DNA of 64,000 bases from Nitrosomonas sp. Its GTDB lineage: Bacteria > Pseudomonadota > Gammaproteobacteria > Burkholderiales > Nitrosomonadaceae. Positions 43,923-53,391 of this stretch are shown here, one piece after another; position 1 is the stretch's first letter, and every line of letters starts with the position of its first letter. Both the position numbers and the translations under genes were made by a program. The notes beneath the pieces were generated by a model. The model worked only from the letters and a program-made list of their open reading frames with translations, made no database searches and was not told the DNA's origin. The stretch lies in NCBI GenBank assembly GCA_024281825.1, contig JAMWZY010000001.1, positions 186,001-250,000 of the forward strand, read 5' to 3'.

Positions 43923-45434
43923 CTATGCAAGGAATAATTTATATGCGGGGTTCTTAGTTTCATCCCAATAGTGATAGCCCAATTGATCAAGAAATGCTTT
44001 AAAATCGGATTTTTCTTCAGGTGGCACCTGAATGCCAATCAGTACGCGACCATAGTCAGCGCCATGATTTCGGTAATGAAATAGGCTGATATTCCAGTTA
44101 TGGCTTAAGTTGTTGAGGAAATTCATCAAAGCACCTGGGCGATCTGGAAATTCAAAGCGATATAGGATCTCATTAGTGACTTCACGCGCATGGCCACCGA
44201 CTAAATGGCGGATATGCAGCTTCGCCATTTCATTGTCGCTCATGTCTTCAGTAGCCAAACCGTTTTGTCTAAGTTCCTGGATTAGCGCTTGGGCTTCTTG
44301 TTGGTTACGAATCGAAATCCCAACAAACACATGGGCAACTTTAGGATTGGAATAACGATAGTTAAATTCAGTGATGCTACGGGCCCCCAATAAATTACAG
44401 AATTTCTTGAAACTACCGGGCTGTTCGGGAATGGTTACCGACATCACCGCTTCGCGTTGCTCACCAATTTCCGCGCGCTCGGAAATATGGCGTAAACGGT
44501 CAAAATTCATGTTAGCGCCAGATGCGATTGCAATCAGCGTCTTGTGTTGGATTTTTTCACGTGCAACATAGGCCTTGATGCCGGCAATCGATAGTGCGCC
44601 GGATGGTTCCAGAATCGTGCGCGTGTCCTCGAACACATCCTTGATCGCAGCGCAAATGGCATCGGTATCGACCAGAATGACTTCATCGACCAATTCGCGG
44701 CATAATCGGAAAGTTTCCTTACCCACGTGCCTTACTGCTACGCCATCTGCAAATAATCCCACTTGCGCCAATTTGACGCGGCGGCCGCTTTGCAGCGAGC
44801 GGTACATGGCATCCGAATCGACCGGTTCAACGCCGATGATTTTGATTTTCGGATATAGGCGTTTCACATAGGCTGCTATGCCGGAAATCAGCCCTCCACC
44901 ACCAATCGGCACAAAAATAGAATGGATGTTTCCCGTGTGCTGACGCAAGATTTCCATGCCAACCGTCCCTTGTCCGGCGATCACATCTGGATCATCGTAG
45001 GGATGAACAAACGTAACTTGCTCTTCTTTCGCCAGCGTAATAGCATGTTCGTAGGCGTCATTGTATGAATCGCCGTATAAGGCAACCGTGGCGCCATGTC
45101 CCATCACAGCATGCACCTTGATCTGTGGCGTGGTTACAGGCATCACGATCGTGGCACTGCAACTTAATCTCTTGGCAGCAAGCGCTACACCTTGCGCATG
45201 GTTGCCTGCTGAAGCAGCAATGACACCGCGATTGCGTACCGCAGGTGTCAATTTGATCATTTTGTTGTACGCACCGCGCAACTTAAAAGAAAAGACCTGT
45301 TGCAAATCTTCCCGCTTCAACAACACCTGATTATGGATACGCTCGGATAAGTTGGTGACGAGTTCCAATGGACTTTCTATCGCTACATCATAGACCTGCG
45401 CGGTTAGTATTCTTTCAAGATAATTGTTTTTCAT
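43923..45434 (-). CDS. ilvA: biosynthetic threonine ammonia-lyase (threonine dehydratase)
   Basis: 503 residues, the length of the allosteric biosynthetic enzyme. PLP Lys51 in SFKLRGAYNK; phosphate-binding loop PIGGGGLISG; SAGNHAQGVA. Two C-terminal ACT-like domains (about 325-410 and 420-500; EQPGSFKKFCNLLG and FPDRPGALMNFLNNL) provide isoleucine inhibition and valine activation in this family. It makes 2-oxobutanoate for isoleucine synthesis. Confidence 0.96.
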   Translation of the reverse strand: MKNNYLERILTAQVYDVAIESPLELVTNLSERIHNQVLLKREDLQQVFSFKLRGAYNKMIKLTPAVRNRGVIAASAGNHAQGVALAAKRLSCSATIVMPVTTPQIKVHAVMGHGATVALYGDSYNDAYEHAITLAKEEQVTFVHPYDDPDVIAGQGTVGMEILRQHTGNIHSIFVPIGGGGLISGIAAYVKRLYPKIKIIGVEPVDSDAMYRSLQSGRRVKLAQVGLFADGVAVRHVGKETFRLCRELVDEVILVDTDAICAAIKDVFEDTRTILEPSGALSIAGIKAYVAREKIQHKTLIAIASGANMNFDRLRHISERAEIGEQREAVMSVTIPEQPGSFKKFCNLLGARSITEFNYRYSNPKVAHVFVGISIRNQQEAQALIQELRQNGLATEDMSDNEMAKLHIRHLVGGHAREVTNEILYRFEFPDRPGALMNFLNNLSHNWNISLFHYRNHGADYGRVLIGIQVPPEEKSDFKAFLDQLGYHYWDETKNPAYKLFLA

Positions 45435-46100
45435 GATGGGAAGTAAATAAATCCGGATAAGCTTTTAGCCAGGAGTTGGGCAGATGGATTTTATCATGAT
45501 CAGTGATGGCATAAACTGAGGTATGCTGGTTTTGATGGAGTCTGAAACTTCATAAAATAGAGATCGAAATGGGGGATGAGATGAAGTTACCACGTACCCA
45601 ATATAATCAGGAAGTTAGGAAGGAATCAGTTAAGTTTCTCAAAGAAAGTCGATTGACTCTACTTGAAGCAGCAAAACGATTGTTGCTATCCAAAGGGGCA
45701 CTAAAAACGGGATTTACGCATCACCGGAAATTCAAAATACGACAACGAGCTATTCTGAATAGCTCGTCTTCTATAACCGACAGCGCATACCATATTACAG
45801 CGTTACACAAGTGAGGAGTATTCATTGCGTTAAAGTGTTATTAAGGCACTCCATAATTTTTATCGTCAGGCAAGCTTTGCTCCATCAACGCTGTTATCTT
45901 GCTAAAAATTAGTCAAGTATGAAACAATTAATGAAGTAAATTTCAAACTGAAATAAGCTAGAATGCGTATTTCGTGTATTTGCTAACGTTACGTTAAAGA
46001 TAACTAGTAAAAAAATTCAACTTATTTTTGTTTTCACTACATAATTGATAAAAATTACAGTCATAAGGTATTTATGATATCAGGAGTAGAGGAGTAAACT
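45435..46100. other. intergenic region with IS3 relic
   Basis: A 666-bp stretch between ilvA and the 46101 gene; beyond the transposase OrfA fragment at 45569 no feature is evident, and no inverted repeats of a complete element were found. Confidence 0.45.
45569..45814 (+). pseudogene. truncated IS3-family transposase OrfA
   Basis: 81 codons. The first 50 residues match the OrfA helix-turn-helix of IS3 elements (YNQEVRKESVKFLKESRLTL, then EAAKRLLLSKGALK). The expected WV recognition end and leucine zipper are replaced by unrelated sequence, and no OrfB follows. Confidence 0.6.
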
Positions 46101-46613
46101 GTGCAATTGATCACACCCATCTTAATGTCGCTCGGAGTCATCTTATTTCTTTCCGGGGTTATTGTTTACGCCCTATTGGGAATGCAACGCATCAATACGA
46201 TAAAAGTGTTCGGAAAAAGCCATCAACTGTGGCGATTTGTTGTCATCACTGTTGGTTCTGGTATTGTATTAATCATTTTCTCAGCTTTATTGCACAAGCA
46301 TGTTTTTTATGAATCTGCAGATAAGTCCATACTGTTAACAGAAACATCTGGTAGTTTAAAATATGACTTGCAATCGACCCTAGCGGGATTGAAAATTGAC
46401 ATACCAGAGATCACAAATGCAATCAAAAGGTTTCAATCTGAGTATCTGGCCGCATCCCAAGAAAAGAATGAAAAAACAATGGAATTGCTTTCTTTAGAAA
46501 TGTCTTACCGACTCAGAACAGCTTTGGCCAATCAGGAATATCCAGAGAAACAAATCGAACGAGATGTTGAGCAGGTCATGAATTTGTTAAAACAGCAACA
46601 GCCTAAAAAATAA
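46101..46613 (+). CDS. membrane protein of unknown function
   Basis: 170 residues, GTG start with AGGAG upstream. Two N-terminal transmembrane helices (about 7-28 and 45-64) and a soluble helical C-terminal domain (about 80-170) rich in Glu, Lys and Gln. No family recognised. It lies 27 bp upstream of the TIGR04073-like gene, probably one operon. Confidence 0.65.
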   Translation: MQLITPILMSLGVILFLSGVIVYALLGMQRINTIKVFGKSHQLWRFVVITVGSGIVLIIFSALLHKHVFYESADKSILLTETSGSLKYDLQSTLAGLKIDIPEITNAIKRFQSEYLAASQEKNEKTMELLSLEMSYRLRTALANQEYPEKQIERDVEQVMNLLKQQQPKK

Positions 46614-46640
46614 ACTAATTAATTATCTTAATTAAGGCAC

Positions 46641-47009
46641 ATGTATATGAAAAAAATAATTTACCTATTTTTTATCGTTTGGGTGGTATTTATTACTTCC
46701 TCGGGAACGGTTGCTGCTGAACAATATGCAGATAAGGTTGTGGATAAATTAGGCAATGGTCTTGCCAACGCGGTGACTGGCGTGGTTGAGATTCCTAAAA
46801 CAATGAATATTGTTGTACACAGAGATGGTGTTATTCACGCAATGACGATTGGTTTGTTGACAGGTCTGGCGAATGCGGTAGGACGCTCATTAAGTGGCGC
46901 TTTTGATATTGCAACTTTTTTAATTCCAACAACTCCTTTTGTGAAGCCGGCCTTTATTTGGGATGATTTTGGTCGGGAAACAACTTTCGTTGAAGGTCAT
47001 ATGCGTTGA
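46641..47009 (+). CDS. exosortase-associated TIGR04073-like protein
   Basis: 122 residues. Signal peptide ending VAA/EQ. The pattern KLGNGLANAVTGVVEIPKTM, then IGLLTGLANAVGRSLSGAFDIATFLIP resembles the TIGR04073 family, found in genomes with exosortase/PEP-CTERM systems. Consistent with the PEP-CTERM lipase at 19138. Function unknown. Confidence 0.7.
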   Translation: MYMKKIIYLFFIVWVVFITSSGTVAAEQYADKVVDKLGNGLANAVTGVVEIPKTMNIVVHRDGVIHAMTIGLLTGLANAVGRSLSGAFDIATFLIPTTPFVKPAFIWDDFGRETTFVEGHMR

Positions 47010-47081
47010 TTTTGCTAGCCTGTATTGAAGATAGAAAATTAGAGTTAATAATAGGGTATTTGTATTTTTTGGTTAAGCGCA

Positions 47082-48512
47082 TTACAACGAAGCAAGGAAG
47101 GCGACTAGATCAGCTTTTTCACTGTCGGTAAGTCCGATCGCAAAACGAGCATCATAAAAATCTACCACTGCTGCCAGATCCTTAGCCGAACCATCATGAA
47201 AATAAGGTGGCCGAGATGCAACAGAACGCAAGACAGGGCCTTTAAAACGACCTATGTCTTTCCATTTGCCAGTAATCAACGCCCGACCTGGATCAGTCGT
47301 TTGAGTGGTTTCACCAGTCGCTTTATTTTGTAGTGTATACAAAGGCATATCCTGAGTACGGCGGGAAGCATCTGATATGCCGATATCCAAAGGCATTGGA
47401 ATCGAATGGTTGCCTGAATTCGGCGTGTTGTGACATGTAGTGCATGTGCCTGGAAGCACACCGACACCTAAATCATCATTGATGCCTTTAACGCCACTAA
47501 TTTGGATGAGTTTGTTATTAAATAAGGTTTGGCCTCGTGCGATAGCAGCTCTAGCCCGTTTGCGTCCATCTGATGCATGGCTTGTGATATATCTATGCCA
47601 AGTGTTGTACAGCGACATTACCTCAGGATTAAAAGGTTCACGGGTACGATAATCTCCCACAAGCGTATCGTTGATACCAAAGTAATAGGTTTGATTGATC
47701 AGTGTGCTAGGTCCGCCACGCGCGCCATTATCTGTCAAACTACCAGCATCTTTGCTTTGTACCTGGGCTGTAAAAAGACCCATTTCAAATGCAACGATTT
47801 CGCTTCGCTCTGCCTCAGTCAGATCAGCTAATGCTTCGGCATGCCCCAATGTGGCGTGATTAGCTTGAGTAGATAAATCAAACGATACTGGGGAGAAGCA
47901 TGTTGTGGTGTTAAAAATGCAATCACTGGAGTTTGAGTCAAGCGTTGTTTCTCGCCCTTCCCACATGACTGCGCTAATAAATCTAAGGTTGGTCGTCGGT
48001 ATGGGACGGCGGAATAGCGATAATTCTGTTGCGCTCGCAAAACCATAAGGATCATCTGCCGCGAGCAATATGAATTCTGCATCTGCGGGAATACCCATGC
48101 CTACGCGAATATTCGCCTTATTTAGCAACATGCTATAGGCCTCGCGACGTTTTGCAACAGTAGATACATCTGCGAGAGGTGAATTGGCACCATCGACCAA
48201 GCGGAAAACCGGGTCTGTACCCCCTGTTTTTTTGAAACGGGTTTTTACACCTTTGGGGGTAATACTCCATCCCTCTGTAGGTACATGACAAGTTACGCAG
48301 GAACGTCCATTGGTACCTAAGTTTTTAAAAAAAGGGTTATTTAAATCAATGAAACCTGCTGTGCTGTATGTCTTGTCCTTACCATGAAGATTTGTTCCGC
48401 TGATACTTGTTGGGTTCGTCGTTCTGCTTACATCAGATGCGGATAGGGATGTTATCGGAACAACTAAGGAAGCAAGCGCTAAGATATATGCAATCATATG
48501 CTTACTAATCAT
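47082..48512 (-). CDS. dihaem cytochrome c peroxidase/MauG-family protein
   Basis: 476 residues. Signal peptide ending near LSASD. Two c-haem sites, CVTCH (72-76) and CTTCH (357-361), and the distal-domain motif RPPYFHDGSA near the C-terminus, all typical of CcpA/MauG proteins; it is longer than classical CcpA. It should reduce H2O2 or oxidise a protein substrate in the periplasm. A palindromic operator lies 152 bp upstream, linking it with the N-terminal-His protein genes. Confidence 0.88.
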   Translation of the reverse strand: MISKHMIAYILALASLVVPITSLSASDVSRTTNPTSISGTNLHGKDKTYSTAGFIDLNNPFFKNLGTNGRSCVTCHVPTEGWSITPKGVKTRFKKTGGTDPVFRLVDGANSPLADVSTVAKRREAYSMLLNKANIRVGMGIPADAEFILLAADDPYGFASATELSLFRRPIPTTNLRFISAVMWEGRETTLDSNSSDCIFNTTTCFSPVSFDLSTQANHATLGHAEALADLTEAERSEIVAFEMGLFTAQVQSKDAGSLTDNGARGGPSTLINQTYYFGINDTLVGDYRTREPFNPEVMSLYNTWHRYITSHASDGRKRARAAIARGQTLFNNKLIQISGVKGINDDLGVGVLPGTCTTCHNTPNSGNHSIPMPLDIGISDASRRTQDMPLYTLQNKATGETTQTTDPGRALITGKWKDIGRFKGPVLRSVASRPPYFHDGSAKDLAAVVDFYDARFAIGLTDSEKADLVAFLASL

Positions 48513-48664
48513 TTTCTTCTATTCGTAGTTAATAAAACTCACAACGGTAATCTACTGAGGAGATCTCTAAATACTGATGTGAGAATCCACTAAGAAAATT
48601 AAATTTATTGCGAGGTGTCTTGTAGTTCGGGCAGCATTATCCCTGATAAAAAGAGCAATGAGAA

Positions 48665-48681
48665 TGCGACAAATTGCCGCA
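48665..48681 (-). promoter_or_regulatory. palindromic operator candidate, copy 5 (dihaem peroxidase)
   Basis: TGCGACAAATTGCCGCA on the plus strand; in the peroxidase orientation TGCGGCAATTTGTCGCATT. Lies 152 bp upstream of the peroxidase start, in the 262-bp gap after rlmKL. Confidence 0.65.
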
Positions 48682-48774
48682 CGCGTTAGTTGATAGCAGG
48701 GGTTTGATTCCGGCAAATTACGAATTACCTAATTGGGACTATCATCTGCCAGATCAATAAATTTTCTTGCGAGA

Positions 48775-50988
48775 TTATCGTGTAATCTTCCAGCAAGAAT
48801 GAATTCTAGCATTGCGCTTAAAATCTTCGGGAATCATCGCAGAACTGATATTTTCAACCGACAAATCAGCTAAAGCCTCCAAATCCATTTTGAAGCGTCG
48901 GAAATTGGTTGAAAAATAAAGTATTCCTTTTTCTTCTTCCCCATTACTTGTTGACAATAAAGCAATTGCATTACGAATCAACTGTACATGGTCGCGTTGG
49001 ATATCAAAAATCTCATCCATTTTCTTGGAATTCGAGAAAGTCGGCGGATCGAGAAAAATTAAATCAAACTGAGATTTCTGTTCTGTTCTGGCCTGCTCAT
49101 TTAACCACTCAGTACAGTCTGCGCGCACGAATTGATGATCGCCTTGAATGCCATTGAGGGTAAAATTTCGTTTTGCCCAATCCAGATAAGTATTTGACAT
49201 GTCGATGGTCAGCGTGGAACGAGCGCCACCGATAGCGGCATGAACCGATGCGCTACCAGTATAGGCAAATAAGTTCAGAAAACGCTTATTCTTAGCTTGT
49301 TGTTGAATCATCAAACGTATTGGGCGATGATCGAGAAACAACCCGGTATCGAGATAATCCTCAAAATTGACCCAAAATTGACATCCGCTTTCTTCAATGA
49401 TGTGAAAACGGCGAGAGTCGCTCATTTTTTCGTATTGCTCGGTGCTTTTTTGCTTGCGACGAATCTTTAAAAGCACTTGCTCCGGCGGAATTTCGAGTAC
49501 CTTGCCTATTTTGTTGAGTGCGCCGGCTAATCGATTATTAGCTTTGATCGGATCAATCGATTTAGGTGGTTCATATTCCTGAACATTCACCCAGGTTTTT
49601 TCGCTCTGATATACATCGACAGCAACCGCATATTCTGGCAAATCAGCGTCATACAGGCGATAGCAATGGACATGATGATTCTTAAGCCACGGTGATAGTT
49701 TCTTCAAGTTTTTGCGTAACCGATTGGCAAACATTTCGGCGTGACTATCCACTGCTGTGGTCTGAGCACGAAGATTGATTTGTTCAATGCGTTCTTGTTG
49801 AGATTTTGCTTTAGGTTCGAAAAAGGCTTTTTCATCGATATTCAGACGCAACAATTTGCATTCCAGCGCACCATTAAACAGCGTAATGGGTTTTTGTGAA
49901 CGAATCCCCAGGCGAAAACCTAGTTCTGGATTACCGATGATGATGGCTGCTTGCCAACCAATAAAGCGCTGCTTTAATACCGCGCCAAAAGTACGATACA
50001 GTGCTGCAGCCTGAGTCTCATCATAAAGCCGTTCACCATAAGGAGGATTACAAACGAGCAGTCCTTTGGGCCAGCTTTCTGCGGCGGATACTTCTGCAAT
50101 ATCCCGTTTTTCAATGTGAATTTTATTTTGCAGCCCGATATTTTCGATATGCTGTAACGCGGCCACAACCGCATGGCGATCCTGATCAAAGCCTACCATG
50201 ACAGGTAGTTTGTCGATGCCAATCGTGCGCCGTTGCTGGGCTTCATTCACCAGCATTTGCCACAAGGTCTCATTGTGTTGTTTCCAACCCAAAAAACCAA
50301 AATAGTCACGTTGTAAGCCGGGTGCGATATCGCCCGCAATCATCGCGCCTTCCGTTATTAACGTACCGGAACCACACATTGGATCAAGCAATGAACCACC
50401 TTGTGCGGCCATTGCGGGCCAACCTGCTCGTAACAGCATCGCCGCTGCCAAGCTTTCTTTCAGCGGTGCAATAACGGGTGTGTCGCGATAACCTCGCTTG
50501 TGCAAACTTTCACCCGATAAATCCAAGCTCAATTGCGCTATTTCATGGTGCAAATAAACATTCACTCGAATATTGGGGCGTTCTGTATCAACATTGGGGC
50601 GGGTGCCAAAACGGTCGCGCATTTGATCCACAATGGCATCTTTGACCTTGAGTGCGCCGAAATGTGTATGGGTAATCGCTGGATTATTTTTACTGTTAAA
50701 CGAAACCGCCAGACTATCATTGGCATTGAGATGCTTTGACCAGTCGATCCGTTGTATACCTGCATAGAGATCCTGCTGCGATCGCACTTCGAAGCTATCC
50801 AACAGTAATAAAATGCGACTGGCCGTGCGCAACCATAAACAAGCCTGATAAGCGAGCCTCAAATCACCTTGGAAAGCAACGCCTGCCATCTTCAGTTGCA
50901 CGTTTTTGCCACCAAGAAGTTTGATTTCACTAGCCAGGATGTCTTCCATCGCCTTTGGCGTGGTCGCAAAAAGTCGATAATCCGTCAC
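48775..50988 (-). CDS. rlmKL: bifunctional 23S rRNA methyltransferase RlmKL
   Basis: 737 residues, fused form as in E. coli RlmL. N-terminal THUMP region (about 45-160), RlmL methyltransferase with LLDPMCGSGTLITEGAMI and NPPYGERL, then the RlmK part with FLNLFAYTGSASVHAA and DPPTFSNSKK. It makes m2G2445 and m7G2069 in 23S rRNA. Located 94 bp downstream of the phosphoglycerate-mutase-like gene on the same strand. Confidence 0.95.
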   Translation of the reverse strand: MTDYRLFATTPKAMEDILASEIKLLGGKNVQLKMAGVAFQGDLRLAYQACLWLRTASRILLLLDSFEVRSQQDLYAGIQRIDWSKHLNANDSLAVSFNSKNNPAITHTHFGALKVKDAIVDQMRDRFGTRPNVDTERPNIRVNVYLHHEIAQLSLDLSGESLHKRGYRDTPVIAPLKESLAAAMLLRAGWPAMAAQGGSLLDPMCGSGTLITEGAMIAGDIAPGLQRDYFGFLGWKQHNETLWQMLVNEAQQRRTIGIDKLPVMVGFDQDRHAVVAALQHIENIGLQNKIHIEKRDIAEVSAAESWPKGLLVCNPPYGERLYDETQAAALYRTFGAVLKQRFIGWQAAIIIGNPELGFRLGIRSQKPITLFNGALECKLLRLNIDEKAFFEPKAKSQQERIEQINLRAQTTAVDSHAEMFANRLRKNLKKLSPWLKNHHVHCYRLYDADLPEYAVAVDVYQSEKTWVNVQEYEPPKSIDPIKANNRLAGALNKIGKVLEIPPEQVLLKIRRKQKSTEQYEKMSDSRRFHIIEESGCQFWVNFEDYLDTGLFLDHRPIRLMIQQQAKNKRFLNLFAYTGSASVHAAIGGARSTLTIDMSNTYLDWAKRNFTLNGIQGDHQFVRADCTEWLNEQARTEQKSQFDLIFLDPPTFSNSKKMDEIFDIQRDHVQLIRNAIALLSTSNGEEEKGILYFSTNFRRFKMDLEALADLSVENISSAMIPEDFKRNARIHSCWKITR

Positions 50989-51082
50989 GATTGGTTAGGT
51001 AAAAAAGAAAGACGGCGAACGTTCGTGTAGAACGTCAAACCATGACCGATTCTATGAAAATGGCTTGTTGAAGCAATGATGA

Positions 51083-51838
51083 TCAGATTTTTTTATCCAC
51101 ATAATAATGCCGTAAGGGTCTGAGACTTTCATCTAATTCATATACCAATGGCCTTCCAGTAGCCAATCTGGATTTCATAACTTGACCTGGGGTCATGTCA
51201 TCCAATAGCATCATCAAAGCACGCAGTGAGTTGCGATGCGCGACCACTAGGGTACATTGACTATTTTTTAATTGTGGCTTAATGACGCTTTTCCAATAGG
51301 GTTCCACGCGAGCAACGGTTTGTTCCATACTTTCACCCAACGGCAGTATATTTTTGTCAATATCAGCATAGTTGGGATTATTGCCGGGAAAACGGATGTC
51401 ATGGGCAGTTATGGCAGGGGGAGCTGCATCAAATTGAACTTGGCATCCTAGGATAGGCCAAACGCCGAATTTCGTGATAGCATTCAAGCGCCCGAGATCT
51501 TCAAGCGCTCCATAATGCCGTTCATTTAAACGCCAATTTTGATAAATCGGCCGGTTTGCCTGCTCCATAACCGCCAGCACAATTTGTGCTGTGACAATAG
51601 CGCGCTGTAATACAGAGGTAAAGCAGACATCAAATTGGTATCCCGCTTTTTCTAACATTTGCGCGGCTTGCACTGCTTCCCCTTCACCTTTAGTACTCAG
51701 TGCGACATCACTCCATCCGGTGAATTTCTTTTGTTGGTTCCAGGTACTTTCGCCATGCCGAAGAAGAATCAGTTTTTTGGTTTTGAGCACGGCGGGTTTG
51801 GTGATTGTCAGCGCAGTGCTGGTAGTATTTTCAGTCAT
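51083..51838 (-). CDS. phosphoglycerate-mutase-like enzyme, diverged active site
   Basis: 251 residues, similar along its length to dPGM (GpmA): LRHGESTWNQQKKFTGWSDV with catalytic His28, NERHYGAL (Glu106), and the second His in VAHRNSLRAL. Compared without gaps to the E. coli GpmA sequence (recalled), the substrate-binding Lys of GLNK reads Arg117, the Trp-Arg-Arg reads Cys132-Gln133-Val134, and the Gly of HGN reads Arg202. Catalytic His residues and Glu are kept. Probably not a normal glycolytic mutase; it may act on another phosphorylated substrate. A normal gpmA should be sought elsewhere. It follows the desaturase gene by 11 bp. Confidence 0.8.
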   Translation of the reverse strand: MTENTTSTALTITKPAVLKTKKLILLRHGESTWNQQKKFTGWSDVALSTKGEGEAVQAAQMLEKAGYQFDVCFTSVLQRAIVTAQIVLAVMEQANRPIYQNWRLNERHYGALEDLGRLNAITKFGVWPILGCQVQFDAAPPAITAHDIRFPGNNPNYADIDKNILPLGESMEQTVARVEPYWKSVIKPQLKNSQCTLVVAHRNSLRALMMLLDDMTPGQVMKSRLATGRPLVYELDESLRPLRHYYVDKKI

Positions 51839-51849
51839 TGTTGTAGTTC

Positions 51850-52899
51850 CTATTTATTAGCGGCGGAAGATTCACGCCAGATTTGTTGTAATGCATCCCA
51901 CAGTCCGTTACGAACCGTCTTTAAATATTGAGTATTGTCGGTTAAACCACTAACCAATCGACGTTGCGCTGTACCCAAGTTATGATAGGGCATGCTCATG
52001 AATAGATGGTGGGTGGCATGATAACGCAATCCAACCGGTGCCCATAGAGGGGTGGTAAAGAAATTTCCGGGTATATTAATGGAATCAAGATATTGATCGG
52101 CTAATGTCATTTTGCGGTCGCCTGGATTGCGATAAGCATGCGCTGCCAATGTGCGTAGCGAATTAAGCGTAAATACCGTTACCGCGACCAGATACCATAA
52201 TATCAGTAATGAATAAGGTATTACATCGGTTATCACTAATATTGTGACGGTGGCTACGAATAGAAAAGTCGCTAACTCCTGTTGGCGCCAATTTAAATCG
52301 TTACGGATGGCATTTTCGGCCCGCCGATAAGCGGGGTCAATTGTGAGCGATGAAGCGCGTTCCCAAATGATTTTCCTTAGAGGCGGGATCAAATAAGATA
52401 AAGGCGTTAGTATCAGAAAACGAAATACTAGCAAGGGGGGGATCAGAAAAGACAGCAACACATAGGTAATCATTTCTGCGGGTTTTCGCACTGCGAATGG
52501 TAGATATTCACCATCTGCACGAGTACCATAAACATCCGGCTTATGATGATCATTATGTACACCATCATACATAAAAGACGGAATCATGAAAGGGATACCG
52601 CTGAGAGTATTCCATGCTAAACGAAAATTCTGGAAAGTACCTTTTTTCAAATGTGCCAGCTCGTGCACAAATACCGCTGAACGATACAGTGCCAACACGG
52701 CAACAATAAAACCACCGATCTGCCAGAGTGAAAATAAAGGCGACAGCAGCGCAGTAAAAAAAGCAGCCCACCCCAGCGTAATATGCACTGTAAAATCAAC
52801 CCAATAAATCCAGGGATTGGGCGTCATCAAATCACGCACTAAGTGATGTGCCTCACGGAGTGGGAATTCTTTGGTATAAGGAGCTTGTTGTTCAGTCAC
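51850..52899 (-). CDS. membrane fatty-acid desaturase
   Basis: 349 residues, four to six hydrophobic segments. Three His boxes: HELAHLKKG, HNDHH (DGVHNDHHKPD) and HATHH (LRYHATHHLFMSMP). These bind the diiron centre of the acyl-lipid desaturase/beta-carotene hydroxylase superfamily. It probably introduces a double bond into a membrane fatty acid, but hydroxylation cannot be excluded. It sits in an operon of HIT, nucleotidyltransferase and mutase-like genes. A decayed desaturase-like fragment lies at 41150. Confidence 0.88.
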   Translation of the reverse strand: MTEQQAPYTKEFPLREAHHLVRDLMTPNPWIYWVDFTVHITLGWAAFFTALLSPLFSLWQIGGFIVAVLALYRSAVFVHELAHLKKGTFQNFRLAWNTLSGIPFMIPSFMYDGVHNDHHKPDVYGTRADGEYLPFAVRKPAEMITYVLLSFLIPPLLVFRFLILTPLSYLIPPLRKIIWERASSLTIDPAYRRAENAIRNDLNWRQQELATFLFVATVTILVITDVIPYSLLILWYLVAVTVFTLNSLRTLAAHAYRNPGDRKMTLADQYLDSINIPGNFFTTPLWAPVGLRYHATHHLFMSMPYHNLGTAQRRLVSGLTDNTQYLKTVRNGLWDALQQIWRESSAANK

Positions 52900-52929
52900 G
52901 AACTTCTCGTATCAATGTTTTCTGTCAAT

Positions 52930-53388
52930 TTAAAGCCAGTACTGCTGGATATGTTGCATAATCAAGTTATTCTGAGCTACATTTGTTAAATTAACTTGCT
53001 TTAAGTCGGGCATGGCAGGCCAGCCAGCGTCGATGAATTCCATATTTGCAAAAGTTTTGCGCTGAGCGTACCGTGGAATTACATGAAAATGTACATCCAG
53101 ATCGACCATCATGAGCATCAAGTAATTAATTTTATCGTATTGAAATGCGTTTGCTAGCGCGGTTTCAAGTTGCCCGGTTACGGTATGCAATTCGGCAAAG
53201 CTTGCAGGGCTTAAACCGGATAACGCCTGCGCAGATTCATGTGCCGCCAGGACCAGCGACCCAAGGGTTGTTTGCGCTGGGCGCAACAAAACAGACCAGT
53301 GATGATATTGCCTGATGATGGTTTGCGGCGCACCAAATTTAAGCATGGTAGCGTTAAAGGAGGGTAACTCAGTTACAGTTGCATTCAT
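52930..53388 (-). CDS. HIT-family nucleotide-binding protein
   Basis: 152 residues. The HIT loop reads DVHFHVIPRY: the catalytic middle His (His100) and last His (His102) are kept, but the first His of HxHxH is Asp98. It likely hydrolyses or transfers nucleoside phosphates. Start overlaps the operon spacing closely: its start at 53388 is 3 bp from the nucleotidyltransferase stop. Confidence 0.85.
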   Translation of the reverse strand: MNATVTELPSFNATMLKFGAPQTIIRQYHHWSVLLRPAQTTLGSLVLAAHESAQALSGLSPASFAELHTVTGQLETALANAFQYDKINYLMLMMVDLDVHFHVIPRYAQRKTFANMEFIDAGWPAMPDLKQVNLTNVAQNNLIMQHIQQYWL

Positions 53389-53391
53389 AAT

